30,000 nucleotides of DNA from Armadillidium nasatum (Eukaryota; Arthropoda; Malacostraca; Isopoda; Armadillidiidae): positions 2,501-32,500 of the forward strand of contig SEYY01023707.1 in assembly GCA_009176605.1 (NCBI GenBank), read 5' to 3'. The notes below the pieces were generated by a model that saw only the letters and a list, made by a program, of their open reading frames with translations, searched no databases and was not told the origin of the DNA. This document shows, piece after piece, positions 1 to 30,000 of this stretch. Every line of letters begins with the position of its first letter. Within the stretch, counting starts at the first letter, position 1. A program made the translations under genes and the position numbers.

Positions 1-369
1 TTTTCCCGTGTCTATCGTTTTCAAAATGTTTCTCTTCGTTATAATTCGGAAATGAATTGTGTAAGTTGCATTGGTGTGAAGATACTTATTGCACATAATT
101 ACGGACATTTTATGTATTTAATCTTTTAATTTTTTAAAAATTTAATTCTATAAAGTTTTAGCAATCTCTTCAAGGATTTTTATGCTACTATTGTCTATGT
201 AATTTCCTATTAAATTAAAAGTCAAATGTAACAGTTTAAAAATCGTCTGTTTATTAGTTAGCTTCTTATATTAAAGTAAGTAGGAAGAATTGGTATATTG
301 ATATTGAATTTCTAGCAACAAAATTTCACTCAGAAACTTAATAATTAAAAATATATTTTTTAACTTGAT

Positions 370-494
370 GAGAGCACCTCCAGCTCTCAGAGCAAGCGGT
401 TTGCTTACTCTGGACTGGTGGTGGCCTGAAGGCAACCACCCAACTCCTGGACCACATATGACTATTAAGTCTGTTGAACACGCATCCTTGATGC
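370..494. other. Cluster of four short perfect or near-perfect hairpins
   Basis: Unusually GC-rich island in AT-rich DNA. Hairpin 1: 370-388, 6 bp (gagagc/gctctc). Hairpin 2: 389-411, 8 bp plus one mismatch. Hairpin 3: 417-440, 9 bp plus one mismatch, tetraloop tgaa (ggtggtggcc/ggcaaccacc). Hairpin 4: 482-494, 5 bp (gcatc/gatgc). It could be a structured RNA, a piece of a transposon end or a SINE-like element; no family is recognised. Confidence 0.4.
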
Positions 495-617
495 CTCCAG
501 ATAAAATAATTCAAAATAAAAATAAATTTTACTAAGTAATTTATATCTAAGAAGCAATGTTATAAAATTATTACGACTTACAGCTAAAGTAGATGATGTG
601 AATTCGGCACATATTAA

Positions 618-899
618 TTAAGCAGATTTTTGGTCTTTCGATATATCGAACTGACATATGGATATTTCGATATATCGATAAGTAATGAATTATTATATAA
701 TTTTAAATATAATATCATGACTATAACTAAACTTAACATAACAGTACCTGACCTAACCTAATCTAACCTGACCTAAAAGAGCCTATGTAATTTAACCAAT
801 AACTAAACAAGTTTTATTACAAACATTAATAATTAATGATTATTTTTAACCGATATATATATTGAAGCATCGATATCGAAAGACCAGAAATTCGCTTAA
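618..899. mobile_element. TTAA-flanked MITE-like element
   Basis: A 274-bp AT-rich element (622-895) with terminal inverted repeats of about 23 bp. The left end reads gcagatttttggtctttcg onward. The right end, reverse-complemented, reads gcgaatttctggtctttcg onward. About 20 of 23 positions match by eye. Both ends are flanked by TTAA (618-621 and 896-899), the target duplication of piggyBac-like elements. There is no coding capacity. It contains six TTAGG-like pentamers at 747-776. Confidence 0.6.
747..776 (-). repeat. Degenerate interstitial TTAGG-type repeat
   Basis: On the plus strand the pentamers CCTGA, CCTAA, CCTAA, TCTAA, CCTGA, CCTAA follow one another, i.e. TTAGG-like units on the minus strand. 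TTAGG is the usual arthropod telomere motif. Only six units, three of them variant, so this is an internal fossil or coincidence, not a telomere. Confidence 0.45.
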
Positions 900-1198
900 C
901 AAAAGCCTGAGAATTCATTAAATCAGAATATCTGCTTGTCTTTCTATAATGAAATCTGAATAACGATAAATATATTCGTATTACTTTTGAAAGATGAAAA
1001 AGATGCTCCAATAGATAAATTTAAAGTAAGAATTATCATTTTCTTCATATCGAAACTTTAAATTTTTAAATTTTGCAGAGCATTATTGCTTATTTTCATG
1101 ATAATTATTAACGGAAACCTTTTTACCAAATAATTCTCCATTAACGGATTTTTTTTTTTTGGTATAATCCAGTATATAGTGAAAATTGTTTTAACACT

Positions 1199-1319
1199 AT
1201 GTCGGATCGAATTTGATATGCTATGCCCATCTCAAAGACAATTTTGAATCTATTACCTTGTCAGACCCAATCTTGGATACCATTACCATGGCAAACCCAG
1301 TTTAGAATTCTATATGATC
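1199..1319. repeat. Degenerate tandem repeat, four units of about 30 bp
   Basis: Four consecutive segments share a pattern of gtcagaccca, a ttttgaat-like centre and an accattaccat-like end, with 28-31-bp spacing. The units are strongly diverged. Confidence 0.4.
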
Positions 1320-1336
1320 AAAGTCTGGAAACAGAC

Positions 1337-1517
1337 TGAGATATTTTTGAAACTGTTATTAAGTTCTTAAAAGTTTCATCAGCAACCTTTTTCAAATTTA
1401 ACTTATATTCCAGTGAGTTTATTCTTGTCAGTTAAGAGTTACTCAATTGTTGAATTTTGTAAGCAAAATTCAAGGATCATTAAGAATTTGTCTTAAATGA
1501 CGAGTTTGTGTGTGTGT
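1337..1517. repeat. Direct repeat R1, left copy (unknown family)
   Basis: About 180 bp, close to 90% identical by eye to 3449-3632, in the same orientation. The shared core includes tttgaaactgttattaag, cagttaagagttactcaa and gttgaattttgtaagcaaaa. Both copies end in a TG-rich microsatellite, suggesting a dispersed non-coding element with a microsatellite tail. Confidence 0.6.
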
Positions 1518-1556
1518 ATATATGTGTGTGCGTGGTGTTTATCACAATTACACACA

Positions 1557-1558
<2 letters not shown>

Positions 1559-1632
<74 letters not shown>
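1559..1632. repeat. (CT)n microsatellite
   Basis: About 74 bp of CT dinucleotides with one interruption, preceded by a short (AC)n stretch and (TG)n sequence. Confidence 0.95.
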
Positions 1633-1633
<1 letters not shown>

Positions 1634-1739
1634 AACCTCATTAAAAATAATTGGTTAAAGGATTAGACTCGACACACAGATTTAACGACTCAAATAATAT
1701 TGATGCCTTTAAATGCAAAGTCCTCCTCGACTCACCTAA

Positions 1740-1790
1740 CCCCAGCTTTCACCCCAACCCCAACCCCAGTTTCACCCCAACCCCCCACCC
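1740..1790 (-). other. C-rich tract, potential G-quadruplex on minus strand
   Basis: Seven runs of three to six C on the plus strand, separated by short A/T-containing spacers. The minus strand therefore carries several GGGG runs, including GGGGTTGGGGTTGGGG, enough for a G-quadruplex. Confidence 0.6.
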
Positions 1791-1961
1791 ACTCCACCTC
1801 TTTTCAAAAATGTTTTAAGTCATTTATTTCAAAGAAACGATTCGATTGAATTTTTAATCCTTCAATTTTACGCCATTTTTTACTCTTTTCTTCTCGAAAA
1901 TGAAAATTAAATTTGCTAATCTTAAAAGAATAGAAAATGGCGTTATAAATTGAAAATGAAG

Positions 1962-1998
1962 AATATATATTATATATATATATAATATATACTATATA

Positions 1999-2052
<54 letters not shown>

Positions 2053-2060
2053 ATATATAT
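1962..2060. repeat. (TA)n microsatellite
   Basis: Interrupted AT/TA dinucleotide tract of about 100 bp, upstream of LINE fragment D. Confidence 0.95.
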
Positions 2061-2301
2061 TCCAAATTGTCCTCACCAATTCTCAAAAACGCTTGACTTG
2101 TGATTCACCACTACCACTTCTCGTTATAATTACACCTTTTTTATCCTATCGGTTACTCTGCCCACAATCTTGTAGCTCTTAAGTTAAACACTTTCTCTCC
2201 CGCAGCTCCACCATATCCTAAACGTAATTTCTAGCACTTTAATGGGGTTAACTGTCAGACGAGACAATTTTGTAACATAAATTAAAAAAAAAAAAAAGAG
2301 C

Positions 2302-2403
2302 GAGACTTTCGAAAGAGGAACCGTCCTTCCTCTTCAGGCTCAAGTTTAATCCTATTAAACTTGAGCCTGAAAGAGGAAGGACGGTTGCTCCTTCGAAAGT
2401 CTC
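2302..2403. repeat. 102-nt near-perfect foldback (inverted repeat, 3-nt loop)
   Basis: The left arm 2302-2350 and right arm 2354-2403 are reverse complements over about 49 bp, with two mismatches and one 1-nt bulge, around a loop of cct. An A run (2283-2297) precedes the left arm. It sits inside LINE fragment D. Confidence 0.85.
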
Positions 2404-3168
2404 ATTCTTGGAATGAATCATCCTTTGACACTGAAGATGCTTCCATTTCCGCCGTAAAAGTGGGAGCCGTGATAGCTGATGAGATGAGCAGATTCGTTCC
2501 CTCTTCAATTAAGTCTTTCTCCTCAAAAGCTATGGTTTGATGGCACCTGCTTTTGTACCATTCAGCGATATAGACAGTGTGTATTGAGGGTTGAAAAGCT
2601 TCTGTTCTTCTATCTCTCTTCCTGATTTTCATTCTGCTCTGAATCGTTGTAAGGATATGTTTCGACGGCCAAGCGTATTTTCACTAAAACGAAGTGCGCT
2701 GACCTCCTTGGTATTCCTACTAATAGATTTTCTTTCTTGCCTAAAATATCTCCAGCAACATCTGAAAATCCTTTTTCCTTCTCATATTCGAGCTCGAGCT
2801 GATGGGTCTGTAGCTAACACTCCTGTTGAAAAGACCAATCTCTTCGATCGGCTTCTTTTTGTCATCTAATTCTACCCTGGATGATTCCGGCATCGCTCTT
2901 CCAACTCTTTCTTCTCTCAGGTGTCTCTTGTATTTACCTGCGATTTCGTATGATCAGTTACATGGAATCCTAAAATCTATGAACATTAGAAAGGCTGGTG
3001 GCTCGGGTGGCATTCCTACTTCATGTTTTGAAGGAGAGTTCTTACATCGTTATCGTTCAAGTCTACTCTCTATGCCTAAAACTTATACTTTTCCTTAGTG
3101 CTGGAAGCGCACAATAAAATCTCAACGAGGTGTAGCCTTCCTGAACCTTCTAATCATCACCCTATACA

Positions 3169-3316
<148 letters not shown>

Positions 3317-3448
3317 TATCTTTGTAAGAATCGTAATTCTCATTTCCTGGATCATCTGGAATCTAATTCTCTTCTTTCAGACACTCGAGATCTATCGGTG
3401 ACATACTTTCCAATATTAGCGACTATGGGGAGTCTTGTGTGAAATGAG

Positions 3449-3632
3449 CAGATTGGGATATTTTTGAAACTGTTATTAAGTTCTTAAAGGTTTCAACTAC
3501 TACCTTTTTCAAATTTAACTAATATTCGAGCGAGTTTATTCTCGTCAGTTAAGAGTTACTCAATTGTTGAATTTTGTAAGCAAAATTCAGGGAACATTAA
3601 GAATTTGTCTCAAATGACGGGACGGTGTGTGC
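3449..3632. repeat. Direct repeat R1, right copy (unknown family)
   Basis: Partner of 1337-1517. It begins where recognisable similarity of the LINE fragment at 2190-3445 stops. No coding capacity. It ends in gtgtgtgcatatgtg. Confidence 0.6.
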
Positions 3633-4249
3633 ATATGTGTATATAGCTTTTGACCTATGAATAACAAACATTTTTCACCTTCAGGGAGAAGAGGCAAGTT
3701 TAACTTCTTTGTCAACTTTTTCATTATCCATGATGCTAACATGAGATGATATCCATCTAACTGATTTTCTACGGACGTGAAGCACTGTCATAAACATTAA
3801 CACAGTGAGTACCATTTGATTTCTGGGGTAAATTATATTGGAGTCTGAATATATGAAATAGACTTGGTCTTTACAAATGTCATCTGCTCAGTTACTGTTA
3901 TAGAAGTCAACTAGGAGAGATTATGTGAGAGAGAGAGAGAGTACGGTCTGGGAAAATTTCTCCCGCACCGACTCCCTCTACAGGTTTGGATTTGTATGTG
4001 AAAATTTCTACGGGGTCACCATGATGAATAGGGTGGACTGGAAGAAATTCTTCAGTTTGGCTGTGAGACTCCCTCCTTTAGGAAGGGAAACCAAGAAGTT
4101 ACAGACAGAGGACTTGGAAAGAATAATGGGGGCAATCTTTATCATGGGTTAGTGATAATACTTTACAGAGAGTAATATTTAGACAGAAAGGAACTATGTA
4201 TTCTGCAGTGGCAAATGATCAATAGATTGGGTTTTGAGCTATTTCTAAA

Positions 4250-6750
4250 AATAAAGTAAATTTTGAGGTATTATCTTGTTTGGAGCCGGAGAAAAGTGAA
4301 GCCCATAAGGAATAGAAGCATTATGTTTGCTTCGACCTCGATGCTAATGTTGGAGAATGACTGACGGTGATAATGCAAAGACTCTCGTTTTGAACGAGGT
4401 CTAGCTATGATGATAATGATGGCGCATCCGGAATCTAATTTTGCGAACATGAGGGGAATAAGAAACGGGATTGAGGTTTTGATCTGCCACTACAATTTGG
4501 AGGTGAGGTTGCGGAAAGGGGTCTAAAGCATAATGGCAAATTGTTTTCAGCTAATTAATGTGAGGGAAGTAGGTAAATCAATCGTCTAAGATAAAGTCAA
4601 GAAACCTCATCTGCGATTTCGCTTCTATGGAAGACAAATACAGATTAAAGATGAATTTGGGAATTTGGTGATTACCCTATCTCCCCTTCTGTCTGAGTTA
4701 AGTAGAGGGTACTTTCTTTGGAGAAAAGTTGAAGCAATAAAATCGTTCCTCCCGGTGATGTTATTAATGACAAGTTGTAGACCTCGTTCCATGGGAGTCA
4801 GTTTGGCACTTTTAACATGCAATGTCAGGTTGTCGACATACAGTAAGAACTTGGCAGTTTCCGAGATCTAGTCAACAACATTATTAAATTCCGATGGAAA
4901 GAGGAGGAGAGTAAAAGAGTTGCTTTGAGATATACAATTATCTAAGATGAATAGTCTGGAGAGAAAAAAGAAATGTCGTACCTGTAAAGTTCTGCTAGAT
5001 GGTAAACTTTGAATAGATAGAGGAAGTTGAGTTTTTTGAGGATCAGTTCCCTATGTAGTATAATATACATTTTCTAGAGCAGAGAACACTCGCAAAACCA
5101 TTTACTTCTCAGGGAATACCTTTCTGATGTCCTGGTCTATCCGAATTATGAAGTCATCCGTTGATTAGTGCTTTTGGAAGTCAAGCTGGAAATTAGAAAA
5201 AGCGTAAAGATTCTCCAGGAAAGGAAGTAGGTGGGCTGCTACCAACTCTTCCATTAGCTTGCAAGTGTGGCAAGTAAGGGATATTAGTCGCTTGCTGTCT
5301 GCTTGATGAGTTTTTTCTGAGCTTCGTAGTCGGAATCACACATGCAATTGACCAAACAGATTTTCCTTAACACACCTAAAAGATTGCATCAGCAGAAGGG
5401 TGAAGACTGCAGAGCATTGCATAGGAAATACCATCTAGACCAAAAACTCTGTCCTTGTTGGCTTCTAAAGCTGTCTGATACTCGCTAAGAGTAAAAAGAT
5501 GATTATCTGGAAAATCATCTATGTTGCGAATGTGCTAGGCAAAGTTCAGGATAGCTAAAGCTGCAGAGCAACTAGCAAAATTGAAATCTAAAACGTCAAC
5601 AAAGGGAGCCGGGGCGGAAATTGTGTCCAGTATATCTAAGCCATAGTGAACTAATCTGGGTGGATGTTCGTTGGACTTTAGAGAAATTTGCTGGATTACT
5701 TTACAGATAAAAGAAGTTAGAGTTAGATTATTGGCAATGGAAGAGTAATTTCGAAATAACTCTTTCCGGGTTCTTCAATTAATTCTGCGAGGTCTGGAGA
5801 CTGCAGCTATGTATATGATGATGGTATTGCGGTTTGGGTTTCTCTTTTACTCCTTGAAGAGTTTCCTCTTCTACTGGGAAACTTAAGAGCATTCATGTGA
5901 GTATTATAAGGTAGCCGGTCGCATACTAGCAGAAAACTATGTATTCAGTTGATTCTTGATTCTGCTGCTAGAGGACTGCGTATGTTGGTAATAAATCTGA
6001 ATGCTTCGTCTGTGTTCCTGAAAGCTTTCATAAGCAGCAAACATGAAAGCTATGGAGTAATAAACTTAAACCAATTTGCACGGTCATATAGCTCCGTCAG
6101 GAGTGCAGTTCTTGTATTAGAGTTGGGGATAGCTCCTTCAGAACAATAGGAAAACGATCAAGCAGGTAAAGATTTCAAAGTGGATTATTTAAAATGATCC
6201 TTATCACATGAAGATAGTCAATCAGGTGGAGGTTTGAGTGTTTAGTCTCTCGTAATATGGGAGACCTAGACGAAATAGTCAGATCATTACTTCATCAGGA
6301 AGAGCAGGGGTTGAAGTCTCTCGTAAAAACAACTGGAAGAGGAAGTTGTTGAAATAGGGATGACAGGTCCTCTTTGGTGAAGTTTAAAGGTTGCCGAAAG
6401 TAGATTAATGTGGTAGATGATTATAGTCAAAATCTAATATATAGATAGGTTCTCGCTGCAACAGAGTGCAGTCTTGTTTGGGAGTAAAGGGATCGACTTG
6501 CATAGAAGAATCTCTACACCTCCTTTGTCGTCATCCTCTTATTGGATAGGAATGAGGAGAGTTCTATATTTAGAAAGGGGAAGGGTATGTGTGATGAAAA
6601 TTGCGGCAGCAATTAAAGTTTTTGTATACAAATGCATTTGGACTGCATTAGTCTATTAGGCGGCTTTGTACTACAAAACTGGAATAGTAACAATGGCAGT
6701 TCCATTGAAGAATATTGACATGTTACTGAATTCGTCATGAAGATGAGTTG
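4250..6750 (-). mobile_element. Second-family LINE, antisense, very decayed (copy E)
   Basis: Only scattered minus-strand peptides remain. Endonuclease-like LFQQLPLPVV.TRDFNPCSS near 6310-6370 recalls the QLPxPxxxxGDFN motif. RT islands are SEYQTALEANKDRVFGLDGI-SYAMLCSLHP (about 5410-5490), KRLISLTCHTCKLMEELVAA (about 5235-5295), FLENLYAFSNFQLDFQK, then a YVDN motif in KFLLYVDNLTLHVKSAKLTP (YVDN at 4829-4840), and downstream KLDSGCA near 4425. The order and spacing fit LINE ORF2 of the I/Jockey supergroup, different from copies A-D. Stops are everywhere and the edges are approximate. Confidence 0.66.
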
Positions 6751-8760
6751 TACGTTATGAGTCTCGATTTTGTTTGTAGCAACCTTTGGAGAATGTATTG
6801 GATTTTTTTTAGATATAGATATCTGTGCGTATTTTCAGTATATTCCGGAGGCATTAGATAGTCATAAATAGATAATTTTGAGGGTTGTTTTTTTTTTTTT
6901 TTTTTTTTGCCATGAACATTCCGTTTTCTGGGTTGGATGAAACTTTGTTAAATTTAAATACAAGTTTATTTTCTGTGTCATCTGTAGTAGATCGGACAAG
7001 GAGTAGGGGAGGGGACCAGTTGAACATTTGTGGGTAGGCGAGTTCCAGGTGTTGTGTTATCGTGCGGAGGGTTCTCTTAGAGAAAATGTCAGTCCTTAGG
7101 ATCTGGCAATTGGGCGCCTCTGGTGATTTTTAAAGATCTTTCAGTTTTTCATCTATGGTTCATATTAGAATGCCATTTTGAGAGTCACATAGGTTTAAGG
7201 AAGTACAGTAGTCAGGTGCTACACAGTACAGTCAGAAGACAGCTGACGATTGGAAGATAGTGAAAAATCTTGGAGGGGTTCTGTTTGCTGATTGGGTGAC
7301 GTTTTAGTAAACTGGCTTTGACAACGAACTGGAGTTCATTCGATATATTCTGATTCTGAGGACTCATTTAACAGAAGAGTAGATGTTTCGGGAGAACTAT
7401 CATAGTCCGGACACTTTTGATTCTGAAAGTTAAAGAATTTATTATAGATACGAGACTGTTGGGTGTCTTATTGTGTGTCTGGCATTGAAGCAACTTAATA
7501 AAATCATTCTCTACTGACGAGAATCTGTACCGTTGATGTATTATTACTTACTGGCGAAAGAAGTTCGAGCTTGTAGCAATATTAGCAACAATCTTTTTTT
7601 CCCCAGCATTGGTACGAGTAGTCTTCAACATTTGTGACTTCTTAGATATTTAACCAACCTGAACTGAGGTATTTAATTCGTGAACTCTTAAAAAAGAGAC
7701 GTCAGAACTACTGATTCAGAAATTGTGAAATAAATATATTTATATTTTGCCAAAATAGCATTTCATCATGATTAGGGAAAAACAATTCTGGCGATATTTT
7801 AGAGCATAGGAAAAAAAACTTTTTAGTATAATGAGTGCAAATCCATCATGAACTGGCATTTTAAAAAGTTTAAAGTATATCTTACTTCACAATGAAAATC
7901 GGTCATTCAATGCATTTGAAAAGATATGAAATATAAATAGTGTTTGAGATTACAAATTATAATATTTATAAATGGGTGATCTCTATTATCCTAAAAATGG
8001 TCAATCATTTATCAACAAATTAAGAGCACAAAGCATTCTAATTTCAAATGTTTATGAGGTAGTGGTGCTAAAGTTGAACATTCGTTAAAGGAAAAATGCC
8101 AGTCAAGCAAAATTTCAATGCAGATTAAAACATTGTACACAGCCAATTGGTAGATCGCGAAAGCGTCATTCTTCTTCCATCATTACACATCAAACTTACA
8201 TTATTATCATGGGTAAAAATTCAAACAATAGAGAAAATGTTTTAACTATATATAATCAGTCTTTCCATCTACAACTGGTAATATTCGATGGTAACAATAC
8301 AAAAACATTGATGGAATACCACACTTAAAATCTTAACTTCCCTCGTGGCAGTAGTTAAGAAATTCTTGGTCAAACCATACGAATTATCATGACATGAAAA
8401 ATTTTAACAGCTGGTTGTATACCATGATCATAAAGCTTTATAAAAACAAAGGCAATGTCATGTTGAAAAATTTTTCGGAAATTCGTTGTAACCATAATAA
8501 ATAGCGAGAGGTTTGTAAGGATATGAAGGAATACATGACATTTATATAGCTGACTGAAATTATTGGTGAAACCTAAGAAATTTTAAAGACATATTTTGTT
8601 CTCAAAAGTCAAACAAAAGAAAAGGTAAGATGCTCAAAAGAAAGAAAATCAGATGTGTAAGAAAACTAGTCCCTGCTTGCCTTAACATGGATTAATTATT
8701 TTATTACTTAAACACGCATTTTTGTATATGAAATTTGGAGTTTTCATGTAGATATTTTTA
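6751..8760. other. AT-rich stretch without recognised features
   Basis: No convincing coding potential or repeat structure on either strand, apart from a T run at about 6887-6908. Part of 6751-7500 could be the far 5' side of the decayed LINE at 4250-6750. From about 8775 there is a short GTTT/GTCT-rich low-complexity stretch before LINE copy C. Confidence 0.5.
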
Positions 8761-8840
8761 GAATTTCAGTAATACCTCTGTTTGTTCGTTTGTTTGTTAG
8801 TCTGTCTGTCTGTTTGTTTTAACTGTGATTGTGTGTGTAA

Positions 8841-11899
<3,059 letters not shown>

Positions 11900-11921
11900 A
11901 AATATTTTAAATAAATGAACT

Positions 11922-11927
11922 TTTATT
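11922..11927 (-). promoter_or_regulatory. Polyadenylation signal AATAAA (distal)
   Basis: Minus-strand AATAAA about 350 nt downstream of the HERC2 stop (TTTATT on the plus strand). In an AT-rich genome such hexamers occur by chance, so the call rests on position. Confidence 0.4.
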
Positions 11928-11953
11928 CACAACGAACGAGTATATAACACGAA

Positions 11954-11959
11954 TTTATT
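11954..11959 (-). promoter_or_regulatory. Polyadenylation signal AATAAA (proximal)
   Basis: Second minus-strand AATAAA, 27-32 nt nearer the stop than the distal one. Either could serve HERC2. Confidence 0.4.
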
Positions 11960-12274
11960 TCCCTAAATATCTTCATTTCTCCATTGACTAGTATTGCAAG
12001 TTTAAAATTATGCCCAATGTTTAAATACACCTGAATGTAAGTAAATAAATTAAAAAAATATACAAAAAATACATAAAAAATCAGATCAAGCTAAGCTTTC
12101 AAGTTCACAATATAAATGGAAAAAAATTATCAATTTTTAAAAATATTGTACTTTAAATTACTTGAAAGTGCAATACATGAAATTTTAAATTAAGCCAAAC
12201 AGACAATGAATTGCTACAATATATAATACTGATTTCCTTTAAATAGATAATTTATATCTTTAAAAAGGATCATA

Positions 12275-27378
<15,104 letters not shown>

Positions 27379-27664
27379 CTATATAAGAAAAAAGTAAATG
27401 TGCAACTATCAAGTTTTAGCTAATATGAGGTGGACTAATTTTGTTACTAACCATTTACGGGATTTCCGTTTGTTTCTTTCAAATAATATATGTAAATATG
27501 CTTAAGATGGTGATGGTTTTTAAAGTCCCTTTTCCAAAAATTTTCCAGAATCCTACATATGATAAATGAAAATTTTTTTTTATACCTAATGCACTTTAAA
27601 TTTTGCCTTTTCTACGTAACACTATCCCCAGAGATATGTCTCATTTCGTGTATGTATAAATATA

Positions 27665-27790
27665 TTAGGGATGGAGTCAAGAATCGGTATCGATATTGGC
27701 AAATTTTGTGATATCGGGTATCGGTATATAAATTTATAAATATTTTGTAAGTATCGGTATAGGTATTGGCAAAAAAAAAAAAAAAAAAAA
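27665..27790. repeat. hAT-like transposon end with GTATCGG repeats (copy 2)
   Basis: Starts TTAGGGATGGAGTCAAGAAT and continues with TATCGGTAT units, parallel to 17243-17395, then an A run at about 27771-27790. It lies in the upstream HERC2 intron. Confidence 0.45.
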
Positions 27791-27953
27791 GAGATCGATG
27801 CCAAGCAGATACAGAAAGGAAGACGGAGGATTTCTGTAGAAAGATAGCGCTGCTCTTTTACTGAAGTTTTTGTCACATTTTAAATTTATTTTTTATTATT
27901 ATTTGAGTAGGAATAAAAGTCGCGTTGTATTATAATTATTATAATTATTAATA

Positions 27954-30000
<2,047 letters not shown>

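Larger units (their letters stand above)
11900..12274 (-). other. HERC2: HERC2 3' UTR (inferred extent)
   Basis: AT-rich sequence downstream of the HERC2 stop with no coding potential. The UTR end is inferred from two minus-strand AATAAA hexamers at 11954-11959 and 11922-11927. The cleavage site itself is not visible. Confidence 0.55.

Noticed and set aside
2302-2403. MicroRNA precursor.
   Set aside because: The stem is too perfect and too long, with a 3-nt loop, and part of it derives from LINE coding sequence; a foldback is more likely.
3925-4152. 75-codon open frame starting MRERESTVWENF.
   Set aside because: No recognisable motif, lies next to decayed LINE sequence, and has no splice or codon signal supporting a gene.

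Overview
The window looks like an arthropod nuclear genome, possibly a decapod crustacean; the lineage is inferred. It is AT-rich, crowded with (TA)n and other microsatellites, littered with decayed Jockey-type LINEs, and carries a short degenerate copy of the arthropod telomere motif TTAGG. No bacterial operon, CRISPR array, rRNA or tRNA is visible.

The only host gene I can support is the 3' part of HERC2, the giant RCC1-repeat/HECT E3 ubiquitin ligase. It lies on the minus strand and is read from 27378 down to a TAA stop at 12275-12277. I resolved 21 consecutive exons with consistent splice phases, 3,777 coding nt or about 1,258 codons. They cover a conserved segment before the third RCC1-like domain (exons 1-5 of the window), the complete third RCC1-like propeller (exons 6-12), a linker (exons 12-14) and the whole HECT domain with its catalytic Cys (exons 14-21). 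The upstream part of the gene lies beyond position 30000. Exon 12 carries one extra base. One intron uses a GC donor.

Layout. 1-3640: repeat-rich flank with a hairpin cluster, a TTAA-flanked MITE-like element, a degenerate tandem repeat, (CT)n and C-rich tracts, a LINE fragment with a long foldback, and two direct copies of an unknown repeat of about 180 bp. 4250-6750: an antisense, highly decayed LINE of a second family. 6750-8770: AT-rich, nothing recognised. 8841-11256: a decayed Jockey-type LINE ending in A-run plus (TA)n. 11456-12274: spacer and HERC2 3' UTR with two AATAAA signals. 12275-27378: HERC2. Its 4.5-kb intron between exons 11 and 12 holds (AAT)n, (TA)n, a hAT-like end, a broken Copia fossil and a Jockey LINE. 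27379-30000: the upstream HERC2 intron, with another hAT-like end and a second copy of the same LINE in the opposite orientation.

I found no operon-like or clearly novel multi-gene system. The most interesting signals are structural: an exact 25-bp inverted copy of a HECT exon in the adjacent intron, a LINE 3' stem-loop supported by compensatory base changes between two copies, LINE tails that run into (TA)n microsatellites, a 102-nt near-perfect foldback, and a four-hairpin module near the left edge.
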